Part shown: piece after piece, positions 25,688-33,837 of the stretch
Layout: each line of letters starts with the position of its first letter
How positions within the stretch are numbered: the first letter of the stretch is position 1
Source: Planctomycetota bacterium
Lineage (GTDB): Bacteria > Planctomycetota > SZUA-567 > H5-PLA8
Direction of reading: 5' to 3'
Assembly (NCBI GenBank): GCA_026184295.1
Contig: JAHCJK010000040.1
Coordinates: 1-37,016, forward strand
DNA: 37,016 nucleotides
The notes under the pieces: generated by a model
What the model saw: the letters and a program-made list of their open reading frames with translations, nothing else
Databases searched by the model: none
What the model was told of the DNA's origin: nothing
Program-made: the position numbers and the translations under genes

Positions 25688-26554
25688 ATGGCCGCCAGCG
25701 TGGAACTCCCCGCGGACCCGTGGGAAGGCGTCACCGCCGAACTCCGATTCGCCGATCTTTTTCCCTGCCCACCGCATTGGAAGATCGAACCGTACGCCAT
25801 CGAGCACGCAGGGCTCTTTTACATCTGGAAGGGCCGCGGCTGGATCGAACACGACGGCGACCGCATGGACGCCCAGCCCGGCGACCTCTTTCTCAGCCGC
25901 GCCGGCATGCAAGTGGCCGCGGGCCACGATCCGCAACGGCCGGTCACCGTGCTTTCCACCGGCTTTATCCTGCGCGCGCGCGGAGGCATCGATCCGCTGC
26001 GGCGCATGACGCTCCCGCGCCGCCTGCGCCTGCCCGCGCCCGAACGCCGCGCGTTCGTGCCGCGCTTCGTGGAGCTCGTCCACGCCTTCCACGATCCGGC
26101 TCCGCACGCCGCGCTGGCCGCGCGCGGCCTGACACTGCACCTGCTCGCGGAGGCCCTGCGGTTCGCCGAAGCGCTCCCGCCCGAATGCCGCGCGGGCGAA
26201 CTGCGCGCGCGCCCCGGCGAGGCCGCGCGCATCTCGGCCGTGCTCGAACTCATCGACCGGCGCATCGCCGAGCCGCTGACGCTGCCGCAGTTGGCCAAAG
26301 CCGCGCATTTAAGCCCCGTCTATTTCGCGAACCTCTTCAGGCGCGAGACCGGCATGCCTCCGATGGAGTTCGTCCGGCGCCGGCGCATGGAACGCGCGCG
26401 CTCGCTGCTCGCCGCGGGAGACGCCTCCGTCGAAGAAGTGGCCGCCGCCGTGGGCTTCGACGACCCCTTTCACTTCAGCCGCGCCTTCCGCAAGGCCACC
26501 GGGCAGCCGCCCAGCGCCTACCGTGCGGCGTTGAAGAATCCATTCTCCAAGTAA
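25688..26554 (+). CDS. AraC-family transcriptional regulator
   Basis: 288 aa. N-terminal cupin-type sensor (LFYIWKGRGWIEHDGDRMDA, QPGDLFLSR). C-terminal AraC HTH pair (about 185-285): RIAEPLTLPQLAKAAHLSPV, YFANLFRRETGMPPMEFVRR, then the second helix-turn-helix and the family signature VGFDDPFHFSRAFRKATGQP. No Shine-Dalgarno precedes the ATG at 25688. It probably controls one of the two divergently or tandemly placed neighbours, most likely the PhyH-type gene 176 bases downstream, whose leader has a 10-base tandem repeat. The sensor pocket likely binds a sugar (inference). Confidence 0.92.
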   Translation: MAASVELPADPWEGVTAELRFADLFPCPPHWKIEPYAIEHAGLFYIWKGRGWIEHDGDRMDAQPGDLFLSRAGMQVAAGHDPQRPVTVLSTGFILRARGGIDPLRRMTLPRRLRLPAPERRAFVPRFVELVHAFHDPAPHAALAARGLTLHLLAEALRFAEALPPECRAGELRARPGEAARISAVLELIDRRIAEPLTLPQLAKAAHLSPVYFANLFRRETGMPPMEFVRRRRMERARSLLAAGDASVEEVAAAVGFDDPFHFSRAFRKATGQPPSAYRAALKNPFSK

Positions 26555-26597
26555 GCCCGTCCATCCCGAGTCCGCTCGTGACCCGCAACCACATACG

Positions 26598-26622
26598 GCG
26601 CGGAGCCAGCCAGGCTCCGCGC
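26598..26622 (+). promoter_or_regulatory. Strong hairpin in the AraC-PhyH intergenic region
   Basis: GCGCGGAGCC-AGCCA-GGCTCCGCGC: perfect 10-base stem with a 5-base loop. It is followed 9 bases later by the palindrome CCTTCGCGAAGG (26632-26643). No T-tract follows. It lies 44 bases after the AraC stop and 108 bases before the PhyH start, so a terminator or an mRNA-processing/attenuation element are both possible. Confidence 0.45.
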
Positions 26623-26700
26623 GATGGCATCCCTTCGCGAAGGCCGTCCATTCCGCGCGCCCGAATCGCGGGGTATGGTTCCCGTGGACGTCACGAACGA

Positions 26701-26720
26701 ACGATCCATAACGATCCATA
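26701..26720 (+). repeat. Perfect 10-base tandem direct repeat before the PhyH-type gene
   Basis: ACGATCCATA occurs twice, head to tail, directly before the AAGGAG Shine-Dalgarno (from 26719). A 10-base period equals one helical turn, like tandem AraC half-sites. Alternatively it is a recent slippage duplication. Confidence 0.6.
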
Positions 26721-26730
26721 AGGAGCGGCC

Positions 26731-27591
26731 ATGGTGCGCGACTGGCGGGAAACGTGGGAACGAGAGGGCTACCTGGTGGTGCCCGGCATCTTCGAGGCCG
26801 CGCGCGTGGAGCGCCTGCGCGCGATCGCGGACGGGATTCACGAACAGTGGATCGCCTGCGATCCGCAGACGGGCCAGCCGCGTTCGAATCCCGACGAACA
26901 CTGCATGCGGCACCTGAACCACGCGGCGTACTTCCACGACCGCCCGGCCGCGGACTTTTCGGAATTGATGGACGCCGTGGCCGACGACCTGATCCTGGGC
27001 ATCGCGCGCGCGATCCTCCGCGAGACGCCGCTCTTCCGCTGCACGACCTACTGGTTCAACCCGCGCAAGACGAGCGTGGACGGCAACTGGCACCGCGACC
27101 TGCAATTCATGGCCAAGAGCGAAGAGGAGGAACGCCGCCGGATGGAGGCCGCGATCGCCGCGGGCGAGAGCGCCATCCAGATGCAGATTCCGCTCGTGGA
27201 TTCCGACGACATCGAGTTCGTGCCGCGTTCGCACCTGCGCTGGGACACGCCCGCCGAATACGAGATTCGCTGCGCCCACGGCCGCGCGAACAACACGTCC
27301 AACCGCATGCCCGGCGCCCTGCGCCTTGCGCTCAAGGCCGGCGACGCGGCGCTCTTCAACCCCAACGGCCTGCATCGCGGCCGTTACCACGCCGACAAGC
27401 CACGCCGCACGCTGATGTTCACCTACACCAAGGCCTCACGGCCGCTCTTCGATTACTTCTCCGACCAGCCGTGGTTTCGGGAGCCGGGCTACCTGGACCG
27501 CCTGACTCCGCGCACGCGCGCGTTCTTCGAACCGTTCGTCGCCGAGTATCAGGACCGCTGGAAACAGGCGCAGGAACTCCAGCCGGCGTAG
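26731..27591 (+). CDS. Phytanoyl-CoA dioxygenase (PhyH)-family Fe(II)/2-oxoglutarate oxygenase
   Basis: 286 aa. Fe ligands: His121 and Asp123 in NWHRDLQF, and distal His215 in GLHRGRYH; the downstream Arg in KPRRTLMF is the likely 2-oxoglutarate anchor. The N-terminal WEREGYLVVPGIFEA and the beta-helix core fit PhyH-type oxygenases. Soluble cytoplasmic enzyme, hydroxylating a small molecule; the target is unknown. AAGGAG lies 6 bases before the ATG. It is convergent with the AraC gene on the minus strand, with 2 bases between the stops. PhyH relatives in bacterial gene clusters often act in small-molecule catabolism or modification, fitting the metabolic cluster here. Confidence 0.9.
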   Translation: MVRDWRETWEREGYLVVPGIFEAARVERLRAIADGIHEQWIACDPQTGQPRSNPDEHCMRHLNHAAYFHDRPAADFSELMDAVADDLILGIARAILRETPLFRCTTYWFNPRKTSVDGNWHRDLQFMAKSEEEERRRMEAAIAAGESAIQMQIPLVDSDDIEFVPRSHLRWDTPAEYEIRCAHGRANNTSNRMPGALRLALKAGDAALFNPNGLHRGRYHADKPRRTLMFTYTKASRPLFDYFSDQPWFREPGYLDRLTPRTRAFFEPFVAEYQDRWKQAQELQPA

Positions 27592-27593
27592 CC

Positions 27594-28448
27594 TCACTCG
27601 GCCCGAGCAGCGGGCGCGGCGGGCGCGCGCTCCGTGAAGGCGTAGGCGTGCTTGCGCGCGTAGCCGCGCGGGCTCAAGCCAAAGGCCGCGCGGAAGAGCC
27701 GCGTGAAGTGGCTCGCGTTGGGGAAGCCGACCTCGAGGGCGATCTCGCGCACCGGGCGCGCGGTGGAGACGAGCAGTTCGCGGGCGCGCAGCAGGCGCAG
27801 CCGCGTGCGGTACTCGACCGGCGTCATGTTCATCTCTTTGTGAAAGAGCGCGCCCAGGTGGTCGCCGCTCAGGCCGACGCGCTCCGCGATCTGCGCCAGC
27901 GACATCGACGGGTCCGATGCGTGCTGCTCGATCAGGTTGCGGTAGATGCGCACGGCGCGCTCGCCGCCGCCTTCGGCCGCGGAGACATCGGCCCAGAGTG
28001 CGATCAGGTCCACGACGCGCGCGCCCGCGCGCAGGCGCGAGGAGAGATCGGGCCGGCGGGCCATGGCCAGGATATCCTGGAAAAGTGCAATGACGTGCCG
28101 AACCTCCGCTTCGCTCAAGTGCCGGATGTGGCCGCGGCGGATGCGCTGGCCGTTCCAGTCGATGCCCACCGAACGGTCGCCGGGCTGGCGGCGGACGGCG
28201 TCCCAGTCGAACTTGACCCAGTACATGTCGTGCGGGCCGACGATGCCGTTGCGGTCCAGTTCGCCCGCGGCCAGCAGGCCCATATAGGGCGCGCGCACCT
28301 CGATCAGCTCGTTCCCCGACTGGTACCAGCCGGAACCCACCGCCTTGAACCCCACCACATGGTGCTGGTGGTAGTAATCGTGGAACTCGCCCGGTTTGTT
28401 GGGCGAGACGCTCTTGTAGTGGGCGGCCTGGTGGACCCAAGGAAGCAT
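27594..28448 (-). CDS. AraC-family transcriptional regulator (second)
   Basis: 284 aa. The N-terminal half is a cupin-type sensor (EFHDYYHQHHVVGFKAVGSG, GLLAAGELDRNG). The C-terminal AraC domain (about 175-275) has SMSLAQIAERVGLSGDHLGA, MTPVEYRTRLRLLRARELL and the signature VGFPNASHFTRLFRAAFGLSP. It is divergent from the galactonate-dehydratase-like operon with 129 bases between starts, the standard arrangement for a regulator of that operon. A palindrome (28478-28496) lies in the gap. No Shine-Dalgarno precedes the start. Sensor ligand unknown; a sugar or sugar acid is likely given the neighbours. Confidence 0.93.
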   Translation of the reverse strand: MLPWVHQAAHYKSVSPNKPGEFHDYYHQHHVVGFKAVGSGWYQSGNELIEVRAPYMGLLAAGELDRNGIVGPHDMYWVKFDWDAVRRQPGDRSVGIDWNGQRIRRGHIRHLSEAEVRHVIALFQDILAMARRPDLSSRLRAGARVVDLIALWADVSAAEGGGERAVRIYRNLIEQHASDPSMSLAQIAERVGLSGDHLGALFHKEMNMTPVEYRTRLRLLRARELLVSTARPVREIALEVGFPNASHFTRLFRAAFGLSPRGYARKHAYAFTERAPAAPAARAE

Positions 28449-28477
28449 GGTGCATACGCTAACCGGAATCGTATCTA

Positions 28478-28496
28478 GGAAAAGTGCAAGTTTTCC
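28478..28496. promoter_or_regulatory. Palindrome GGAAAA-N7-TTTTCC in the divergent AraC/dehydratase gap
   Basis: Perfect 6-base arms with 7 bases between. The left part, GGAAAAGTGCAA (28478-28489), recurs exactly inside the AraC coding sequence at 28079-28090. An upstream operator with a second copy inside the regulator gene is a known looping arrangement; here it is an inference. Confidence 0.4.
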
Positions 28497-28577
28497 GGTC
28501 TACGGACCGCTGCCGCGAGGCGCGCGCGGGGGTAGATTGCCAGGAAGCGAATCCTTTCCAACGCGCGAGGCCGCCGC

Positions 28578-29756
28578 ATGAAGATCACCCGCATCGAACC
28601 GATCGTCTGCCATGCCCGCATGCGCAACTGGATCTTCGTGAAGGTCCACACCGACCAGCCCGGACTGTACGGCTGGGGCGAAGCGACGCTGGAATGGCAC
28701 ACGCGCGGCGTCGTCGGCAGCCTGGAGGACCTGGCGCAACTGCTCGTCGGCGAAGACCCCACGCGCGTCGAACACCTCTGGCAGATGATGTACCGCCAGC
28801 ATTTCTGGCACGGCAACGGGATCGTGCGCGGCACGGCCATCAGCGGCATCGACCTGGCGCTGTGGGACATCCTGGGCAAGGTCCACGGGGTCCCCTGCCA
28901 CCGTTTGTGGGGCGGGCCCGTGCGCGACTACGTGCGGACCTACTGCCACCTCGGCGGCGGCAAGATGGAAGACTTCTACGAGACGCGCCCGGCCGACGCG
29001 AAGCGCTTCGCCGAACTCGCGATCATGGCCGTCGAGGAAGGCTTCACCGCGTTCAAGTCGATGGCCGTGCCCGAGACGATGCCGCTCGAGGGCCTCCGCC
29101 CGATCCGCTACGCCGAGGCCTGCGTGCGCGCGATGCGCGAGGCCGCCGGCGACGGCGTGGACATCATGGTCGATTGCCACGCGCGCCCGAGCCCGCGGAT
29201 GGGCCTGCAGTTCGCCAAGGCGCTGGAACCGTACGGGCTCTTCTTCTTCGAAGAACCCTGCTGGCCCGAGACGATCGACGACCTCGCGCTGATCCAGCGC
29301 GCGGTGAGCACGCCCATCGCGACCGGCGAACGCTTGGTCTCGCAGCATGCCTTCCGCGAACTCTTCGAGAAGCGCGCGTGCAGCGTCGTCCAGCCGGACA
29401 TTACGCATTGCGGCGGGCTGAGCGAGGCGCGGCGCATCGCGGCGATGGCCGAGGCCTGCCGCGTGGCGCTCGCCCCGCACAACCCGCAGGGGCCGGTCAG
29501 CACCGCGGCCTCGCTGGAACTCGGCTTCGCCACGCCGTCGTACGTGATCTGCGAGACCGTGCATGCCGACGTGCCCTGGCGCCAGGACGTGGTAAAGGAG
29601 GGCTACCGCGTGGAAGCGAAAGGCCGAGTGGTCCGGCCCTCCACGCTGCCCGGCCTGGGCATCGAGATCAACGAGGCCGAAGTGCGCAAGCATCCGTTCC
29701 AGCAGGAAGTCCTGCAGCGGAGCTTCTCGCCCGACGGCGCTGTGACGGACTGGTAA
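28578..29756 (+). CDS. Enolase-superfamily sugar-acid dehydratase, D-galactonate dehydratase-like
   Basis: 392 aa. Mandelate racemase-type enzyme: alpha/beta capping domain, then a modified barrel. Metal ligands Asp199 (VDCHARPS), Glu225 (FFEEP) and Glu251 (ATGERL). Catalytic His201, and the Asp274-His301 dyad (QPDITH, LAPHNP). All six residues sit exactly 16 positions beyond the corresponding residues of E. coli galactonate dehydratase (D183, H185, E209, E235, D258, H285 as known for that enzyme). So dehydration of a hexonate to 2-keto-3-deoxyhexonate is the best call; galactonate itself is probable but not proven. GAGG lies 7 bases before the ATG. First gene of a six-gene operon (next start 19 bases later), divergent from AraC. 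Confidence 0.9.
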   Translation: MKITRIEPIVCHARMRNWIFVKVHTDQPGLYGWGEATLEWHTRGVVGSLEDLAQLLVGEDPTRVEHLWQMMYRQHFWHGNGIVRGTAISGIDLALWDILGKVHGVPCHRLWGGPVRDYVRTYCHLGGGKMEDFYETRPADAKRFAELAIMAVEEGFTAFKSMAVPETMPLEGLRPIRYAEACVRAMREAAGDGVDIMVDCHARPSPRMGLQFAKALEPYGLFFFEEPCWPETIDDLALIQRAVSTPIATGERLVSQHAFRELFEKRACSVVQPDITHCGGLSEARRIAAMAEACRVALAPHNPQGPVSTAASLELGFATPSYVICETVHADVPWRQDVVKEGYRVEAKGRVVRPSTLPGLGIEINEAEVRKHPFQQEVLQRSFSPDGAVTDW

Positions 29757-29775
29757 TTCGCACCTGGAGCCTGTC

Positions 29776-30558
29776 ATGCTGCACGGTCAGACGGCGATCA
29801 TCAGCGGAGGCATGGGCGACATCGGGCGCGCCATCGCCCGGGAACTCGCGCGGCAGGGCGCCCACGTGGCGCTCGGCGACCTGCGCGACCCCGCCGACGT
29901 CGGCGGTTTCCTGCGCGAACTCGAATCGCGCGAAGTCAAAGCGCGCTACGACAAGGTGGACGTGAGCGATGCGGCGGCGGTGAAGGACTGGGTCGCGGCG
30001 GTGGAAGCCTCCGTCGGCGCGCCCTCGCTGATCGTGCCCAACGCGGCCGTCGTGACGCCCGCGAACTTCCGCACCGTAACGCCCGAGGCCTGGACGCGCG
30101 AACTGCGCGTGAACCTGGACGGCGCGTTTTTTCTCGCGCAGGCCGCGACGCTGCGCCTGCTGGACCTGCACAAACCCGGGCGCGTCGTCTTTGTCGGGAG
30201 CTGGGCCGCGCACGCGCCGCATACGCACATCCCGGCGTACTGCGCGAGCAAGGCCGGGCTGCGCATGCTGATGAGGTGCATGGCCCTGGAACTCGCGCCG
30301 CACGGCATCCTCGTCAACGAGGTCGCGCCGGGCTACGTGGACGCGGGCCTGAGCGGGCGCTTTTACGAGCAGGACCCGAAGCTGCGCAAGCGCGCGCTCG
30401 AGACCGTCCCCGTCGGGCAGTTGATCCAGCCCGACGACGTCGCGGCCGAGGTCGCGCGCTACTGCGACGCGCGGCTGAAGCACGTCACCGGGCACGTGCA
30501 GCTCATGGACGGCGGACTCTCGCTGCTTTCGGCGGCCTTCCGCGGAGAGGACGCGTAG
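29776..30558 (+). CDS. Short-chain dehydrogenase/reductase, operon gene 2
   Basis: 260 aa. Cofactor motif SGGMGDIG (10-17) with Asp/Leu in ALGDL after strand 2, which favours NAD(H). Catalytic Ser region VFVGSWAAHAP and Tyr-Lys in YCASKAG; GILVNEVAPGYVDAG and the C-terminal LMDGGLSLL. TGGAG lies 6 bases before the ATG. It follows the dehydratase gene by 19 bases and its stop touches the next start, so it is firmly in the operon. Likely roles: oxidation of the sugar that feeds the dehydratase, or reduction of the keto-deoxy product (inference). Confidence 0.92.
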   Translation: MLHGQTAIISGGMGDIGRAIARELARQGAHVALGDLRDPADVGGFLRELESREVKARYDKVDVSDAAAVKDWVAAVEASVGAPSLIVPNAAVVTPANFRTVTPEAWTRELRVNLDGAFFLAQAATLRLLDLHKPGRVVFVGSWAAHAPHTHIPAYCASKAGLRMLMRCMALELAPHGILVNEVAPGYVDAGLSGRFYEQDPKLRKRALETVPVGQLIQPDDVAAEVARYCDARLKHVTGHVQLMDGGLSLLSAAFRGEDA

Positions 30559-31143
30559 ATGCCCGCGCAGCCGGCGCAACTCCTGATGCTGCGGCCTACG
30601 CTGGACGGGCTGCCGCCGCTGCAGTGGCCCGCCGGCTACGCGGTGCGCTCCTTTAAGGAGGGCGACCAGGCCGCGTGGAACGCGATGATGGACGCCGCCT
30701 TCGATCGCGCGCCGGGAACGACGGACTTCGACCAAGTCATGAAGGCCGACGCCGCCTTCCGCCCCGAGCGCGTCCTGATGGTGGAGAAGAATGGCGAAGC
30801 CGCCGCGACGGCCTCCGCATGGCACCGCCCGGCGTACGGGACCGCCTGCGGGTACGTCCACTGGGTCGGCACGCATCCCGCGCACCGCGGCAAGCGCCTC
30901 GGCTACTGGGCCAGCCTCGCGGCGCTGAACGTGATGAAATCCGAAGGGCGCGGCCGCGCGGTGCTCCACACCGACGACTTCCGGCTCCCCGCGCTGCGCA
31001 TCTACCTCGAGATGGGCTTCGTGCCACTGATCGACGACGCGAGCCAGCCCCAGCGCTGGCGCGCGGTGCTTGAAGAACTCGCCTGGCCCGAACGCTTCGA
31101 CGAACAACTCGCCGCGCCGCTCGCGCGCTTTGGAGACGCCTGA
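30559..31143 (+). CDS. GNAT-family N-acetyltransferase, operon gene 3
   Basis: 194 aa. The acetyl-CoA pyrophosphate-binding region is YVHWVGTHPAHRGKRLGYWA (motif A, with the Arg/Gly run HRGKRLG), preceded by the strand GYAVRSFKEGDQAAWNAM typical of the GNAT start, and followed by AVLHTDDFRLPALRIYLEMGF (motif B, Asn replaced by Asp). The start codon directly follows the stop of the SDR gene, with GGAGAGG 8 bases upstream. Role: acetylation of an amine, possibly of an amino-sugar or amino-acid product made by the aminotransferase at the operon's end (inference). Confidence 0.9.
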   Translation: MPAQPAQLLMLRPTLDGLPPLQWPAGYAVRSFKEGDQAAWNAMMDAAFDRAPGTTDFDQVMKADAAFRPERVLMVEKNGEAAATASAWHRPAYGTACGYVHWVGTHPAHRGKRLGYWASLAALNVMKSEGRGRAVLHTDDFRLPALRIYLEMGFVPLIDDASQPQRWRAVLEELAWPERFDEQLAAPLARFGDA

Positions 31144-31144
31144 C

Positions 31145-32536
31145 ATGCCCGACACCCCACCGCCCGCGCCCGTGGCCCACGCGGCCTTTGCCGGATGGAT
31201 CGGCGTCGCGCGCCGGCCCATCGACCCGCCGCAGGACATCTACGCGCGCAACTGGGGCGCGGCGAAGCACGACCAGGCCGAGGGCCGGCACCGTTCGCTC
31301 ACGCTCACCGCGCTGACGCTGCAGGAGACGCCGGACGCGCCGCCGCTGGTGCTGATCGCCGCCGACCTGGGCTGGTGGCGCGGCGCCGAGACCGAATGGC
31401 TCGTGCGAGGCGCGGCGCTGAAGGCCCTGGAACTCGACCCCGCGCGCCTGATCTTCAATCTTTCGCACACACACGCCGGCCCGGCCCTCTGCCTCGACCT
31501 GCCGGACGCGCCCGGCGGCGGGCGCGTGCGCCCGTACCTGGAACAGGTCGCGGCGATGACCGTGGAAGCCGCGCGCGAAGCCCTGCGTTCCGCCGCGCCG
31601 GGGGAACTCGCGTGGACCACGGGTTCCTGCGACCTGGCCTGCAACCGCGACCTGCGCGATCCGGAGCGCGCGCGCATCGTGTGCGGGCTGAACCCCGCCG
31701 CGCCCGCCGACACGACGGTGCTGGTGGGCCGCGTGGCCGGCGCGGACGGGCGCGTGCGCGCGACGCTGGTCAACTACGCCTGCCACCCGGTCACGCTCGC
31801 GTGGCAGAACACGCGGCTCTCGCCCGACTACGTCGGCGCGATGCGCGAACTCGTCGAAACGCACACGCAGGCGCCGTGCCTGTTCCTGCAAGGCTGCTCG
31901 GGGGAACTCGCGCCCGCGCAGGAGTACACCGGCGATACCGCCGTGGCCGACGCGAACGGCCGGCGGCTCGGCTTCGCGGCGCTCGCGGCGCTGGAAGGCA
32001 TGCTGCCCCCCGGTGAGGAACTCGCCTACGGCGGCGTGGTGGAAAGCGGCGCGCCGCTCGCGGTCTGGTCGCGGCGGCCGCGCGAAGTCTCGCGCACGCT
32101 GGCGGCCTGCGTCGTGGAGACGGACCTGCGCATCAAGGAAGAGTATCCGCCCGCGGCGGAGATCCGGCGGGCGTACGAGGCCTGCGAGGACCGCGTGCAG
32201 CGCGAACGCCTGCGGCGCAAGCTGGCCGTCCGCAAGAGCATGGGCGACGGGACCGCCGCGCGCATGCCGCTGTGGGTCTGGCGTGCAGGCGACGCGGTCT
32301 TCTGCGGCGTGCCGCACGAAGCCTACTCGCGTTTGCAGACCGAACTGCGCCGGCGCTTCGCGCCGCGCGCGGTGGTGGCGATGAACCTCGTCAACGGCGG
32401 GCTCGGGTATCTCGCGCCTGCCGAGCTGTACGGAGAAGACCTGTACCAAGTCTGGCAGTCGCCCTTCGCGGCGGGCGGCCTGGAACAGGTTCTGGAAGCC
32501 TGCGCGTCCGGCATCGGCGCGCTTACCCGCGCATAG
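31145..32536 (+). CDS. Neutral-ceramidase-like amidohydrolase domain protein, operon gene 4
   Basis: 463 aa from the ATG at 31145; the in-frame codons before it overlap the GNAT gene and are not family-like. No signal peptide is visible, so it is likely cytoplasmic, unlike true secreted ceramidases. Segments matching the neutral/alkaline ceramidase N-terminal family: GVARRPIDPP, IFNLSHTHAGPA, NYACHPVTL and LQGCSGELAPAQEY, which in the family hold the Zn-site His residues and the catalytic Ser. Many environmental proteins of this family have unknown substrates, probably N-acyl compounds. The fit within a sugar-acid/amine operon suggests an N-acyl or amide hydrolase (inference). GGAG lies 9 bases before the ATG. 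Confidence 0.82.
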   Translation: MPDTPPPAPVAHAAFAGWIGVARRPIDPPQDIYARNWGAAKHDQAEGRHRSLTLTALTLQETPDAPPLVLIAADLGWWRGAETEWLVRGAALKALELDPARLIFNLSHTHAGPALCLDLPDAPGGGRVRPYLEQVAAMTVEAAREALRSAAPGELAWTTGSCDLACNRDLRDPERARIVCGLNPAAPADTTVLVGRVAGADGRVRATLVNYACHPVTLAWQNTRLSPDYVGAMRELVETHTQAPCLFLQGCSGELAPAQEYTGDTAVADANGRRLGFAALAALEGMLPPGEELAYGGVVESGAPLAVWSRRPREVSRTLAACVVETDLRIKEEYPPAAEIRRAYEACEDRVQRERLRRKLAVRKSMGDGTAARMPLWVWRAGDAVFCGVPHEAYSRLQTELRRRFAPRAVVAMNLVNGGLGYLAPAELYGEDLYQVWQSPFAAGGLEQVLEACASGIGALTRA

Positions 32537-32551
32537 GAGCGAACCAAGCAC

Positions 32552-33787
32552 ATGGGCATCAGCATCGGGATGGTGGGACTGGGCGCGTTCGGGAAGACGT
32601 TCGTCTCGTACTACAAGGCGCATCCGCTGGTCAGCCGCATCGGGCTGTGCGACCGCGAGCCCGAACGGATCGCGCAGTTCGTCAACGATCCGTTTTACGC
32701 CGACAAATTCAAGGAAGGCGACGCCTACGGGAGCCTGGACGAAATCCTGAAGGCCGACTTCGACGCGCTGGTCGTCATCACCCAGCCGTGGCTGCACGCC
32801 GAACAGTGCGTGCGCGCGCTGGAGCACGGCAAGCACGTGTACAGCGCGGTCCCGATCGTCAGCCTGCCTTGCGCCGACGAGATCCTCGACTGGTGCGACA
32901 AGCTGGTGAACACGTCGCGCCGCACGGGCAAAAAATACATGCTGGGCGAGACCTCCATCTTCCACCCCGAGACGATGTACTGCCGCCGCCAGGCGCGCGC
33001 GGGCGCCTTCGGGTCGTACGTCTTCGCCGAGGGGCAGTACTACCACGATGTGGACAGCCCGGGCTGCAACCTGCGCGACGTCCAGCGGCACCGCCTGGCC
33101 AGCACGGCGGGGCGCGAATGGGTGGAACTGAAGAAGAGCTACGACGCGCGCGGCATCCGCGGCGGGCCGATGCACTACCCTACGCATTCGACCGGCGGCC
33201 CGCTGAACGTGATGCAGACCTACGCGCTCAAGGCGAGCTGCATCGGGCAGGCCGCGCCGCCCGACGACGCGTTCTTTTCCGGAGAATTCGGCAACGAGAC
33301 GGGCTTCTTCAAGCTCGCCAACGGCGCGACCATGCGCATCAACGAGTACCGCCGCATCGGGTTCTACGGAGAGGAGACCTTCAACCTGTACGGGACGGAA
33401 GGTTCCTTCCGCCACGACCACTGGGTCGATAAGCGCACGGGCAAGCACCTGACGCTGGACGAGATGCGCGATCCGCTGCCGCGGGAGGTCTACGACGCGT
33501 TCCTGGAGGCCGTGCGCGCGCGCCAGCGGGCGGCCGCGGGCCCGGGCTACCAGGACAAGGACTTCAGCCCCGAGGAGAACGACCGGCAGGTCTTCGGCGG
33601 GCACCGGGGCTCGCACGCGTTCCTGGTGCACGAATTCGTGAGCGCCGTCGCGGCCGACCGCCAGCCGATCACCAACGCGTGGGAGGCCGCGCGCTACATG
33701 GCCTGCGGCGCGGTGGCGCACAAATCGGCGCTGCGCGACGGTGAATGGCTGCCCGTGCCCGACTGGGGCGCGGCCCCCGGCGCCTGA
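32552..33787 (+). CDS. Gfo/Idh/MocA-family oxidoreductase, operon gene 5
   Basis: 411 aa. N-terminal Rossmann motif GMVGLGAFGKTFV (about 6-18), then LCDREPERI, LDEILKADFDALVVIT and HAEQCVRALEHGKHVYSAVP, the standard layout. In most family members the last segment reads EKP with a catalytic Lys; here it is AVP, so the Lys is missing and catalysis may rely on a different residue or the reaction may differ. The C-terminal sheet domain carries GPMHYPTHSTGGP and RINEYRRIGFYGEE. AGGAG overlaps the stop codon of the previous gene. Likely NAD(P)-dependent sugar or cyclitol dehydrogenase, but the missing Lys is a caution. Confidence 0.9.
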   Translation: MGISIGMVGLGAFGKTFVSYYKAHPLVSRIGLCDREPERIAQFVNDPFYADKFKEGDAYGSLDEILKADFDALVVITQPWLHAEQCVRALEHGKHVYSAVPIVSLPCADEILDWCDKLVNTSRRTGKKYMLGETSIFHPETMYCRRQARAGAFGSYVFAEGQYYHDVDSPGCNLRDVQRHRLASTAGREWVELKKSYDARGIRGGPMHYPTHSTGGPLNVMQTYALKASCIGQAAPPDDAFFSGEFGNETGFFKLANGATMRINEYRRIGFYGEETFNLYGTEGSFRHDHWVDKRTGKHLTLDEMRDPLPREVYDAFLEAVRARQRAAAGPGYQDKDFSPEENDRQVFGGHRGSHAFLVHEFVSAVAADRQPITNAWEAARYMACGAVAHKSALRDGEWLPVPDWGAAPGA

Positions 33788-33837
33788 ACCGGAGCCGTTT
33801 TCGAACGCAATCGCGCGCCCGGCGCGCAGGAGGCAGC

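Noticed and set aside
22985..26308. 1107-codon minus-strand frame opposite the GH5-like and AraC genes
   Set aside because: Spans the ends of two sense genes and has a low-complexity Arg/Ala/Gly composition; a composition artefact.
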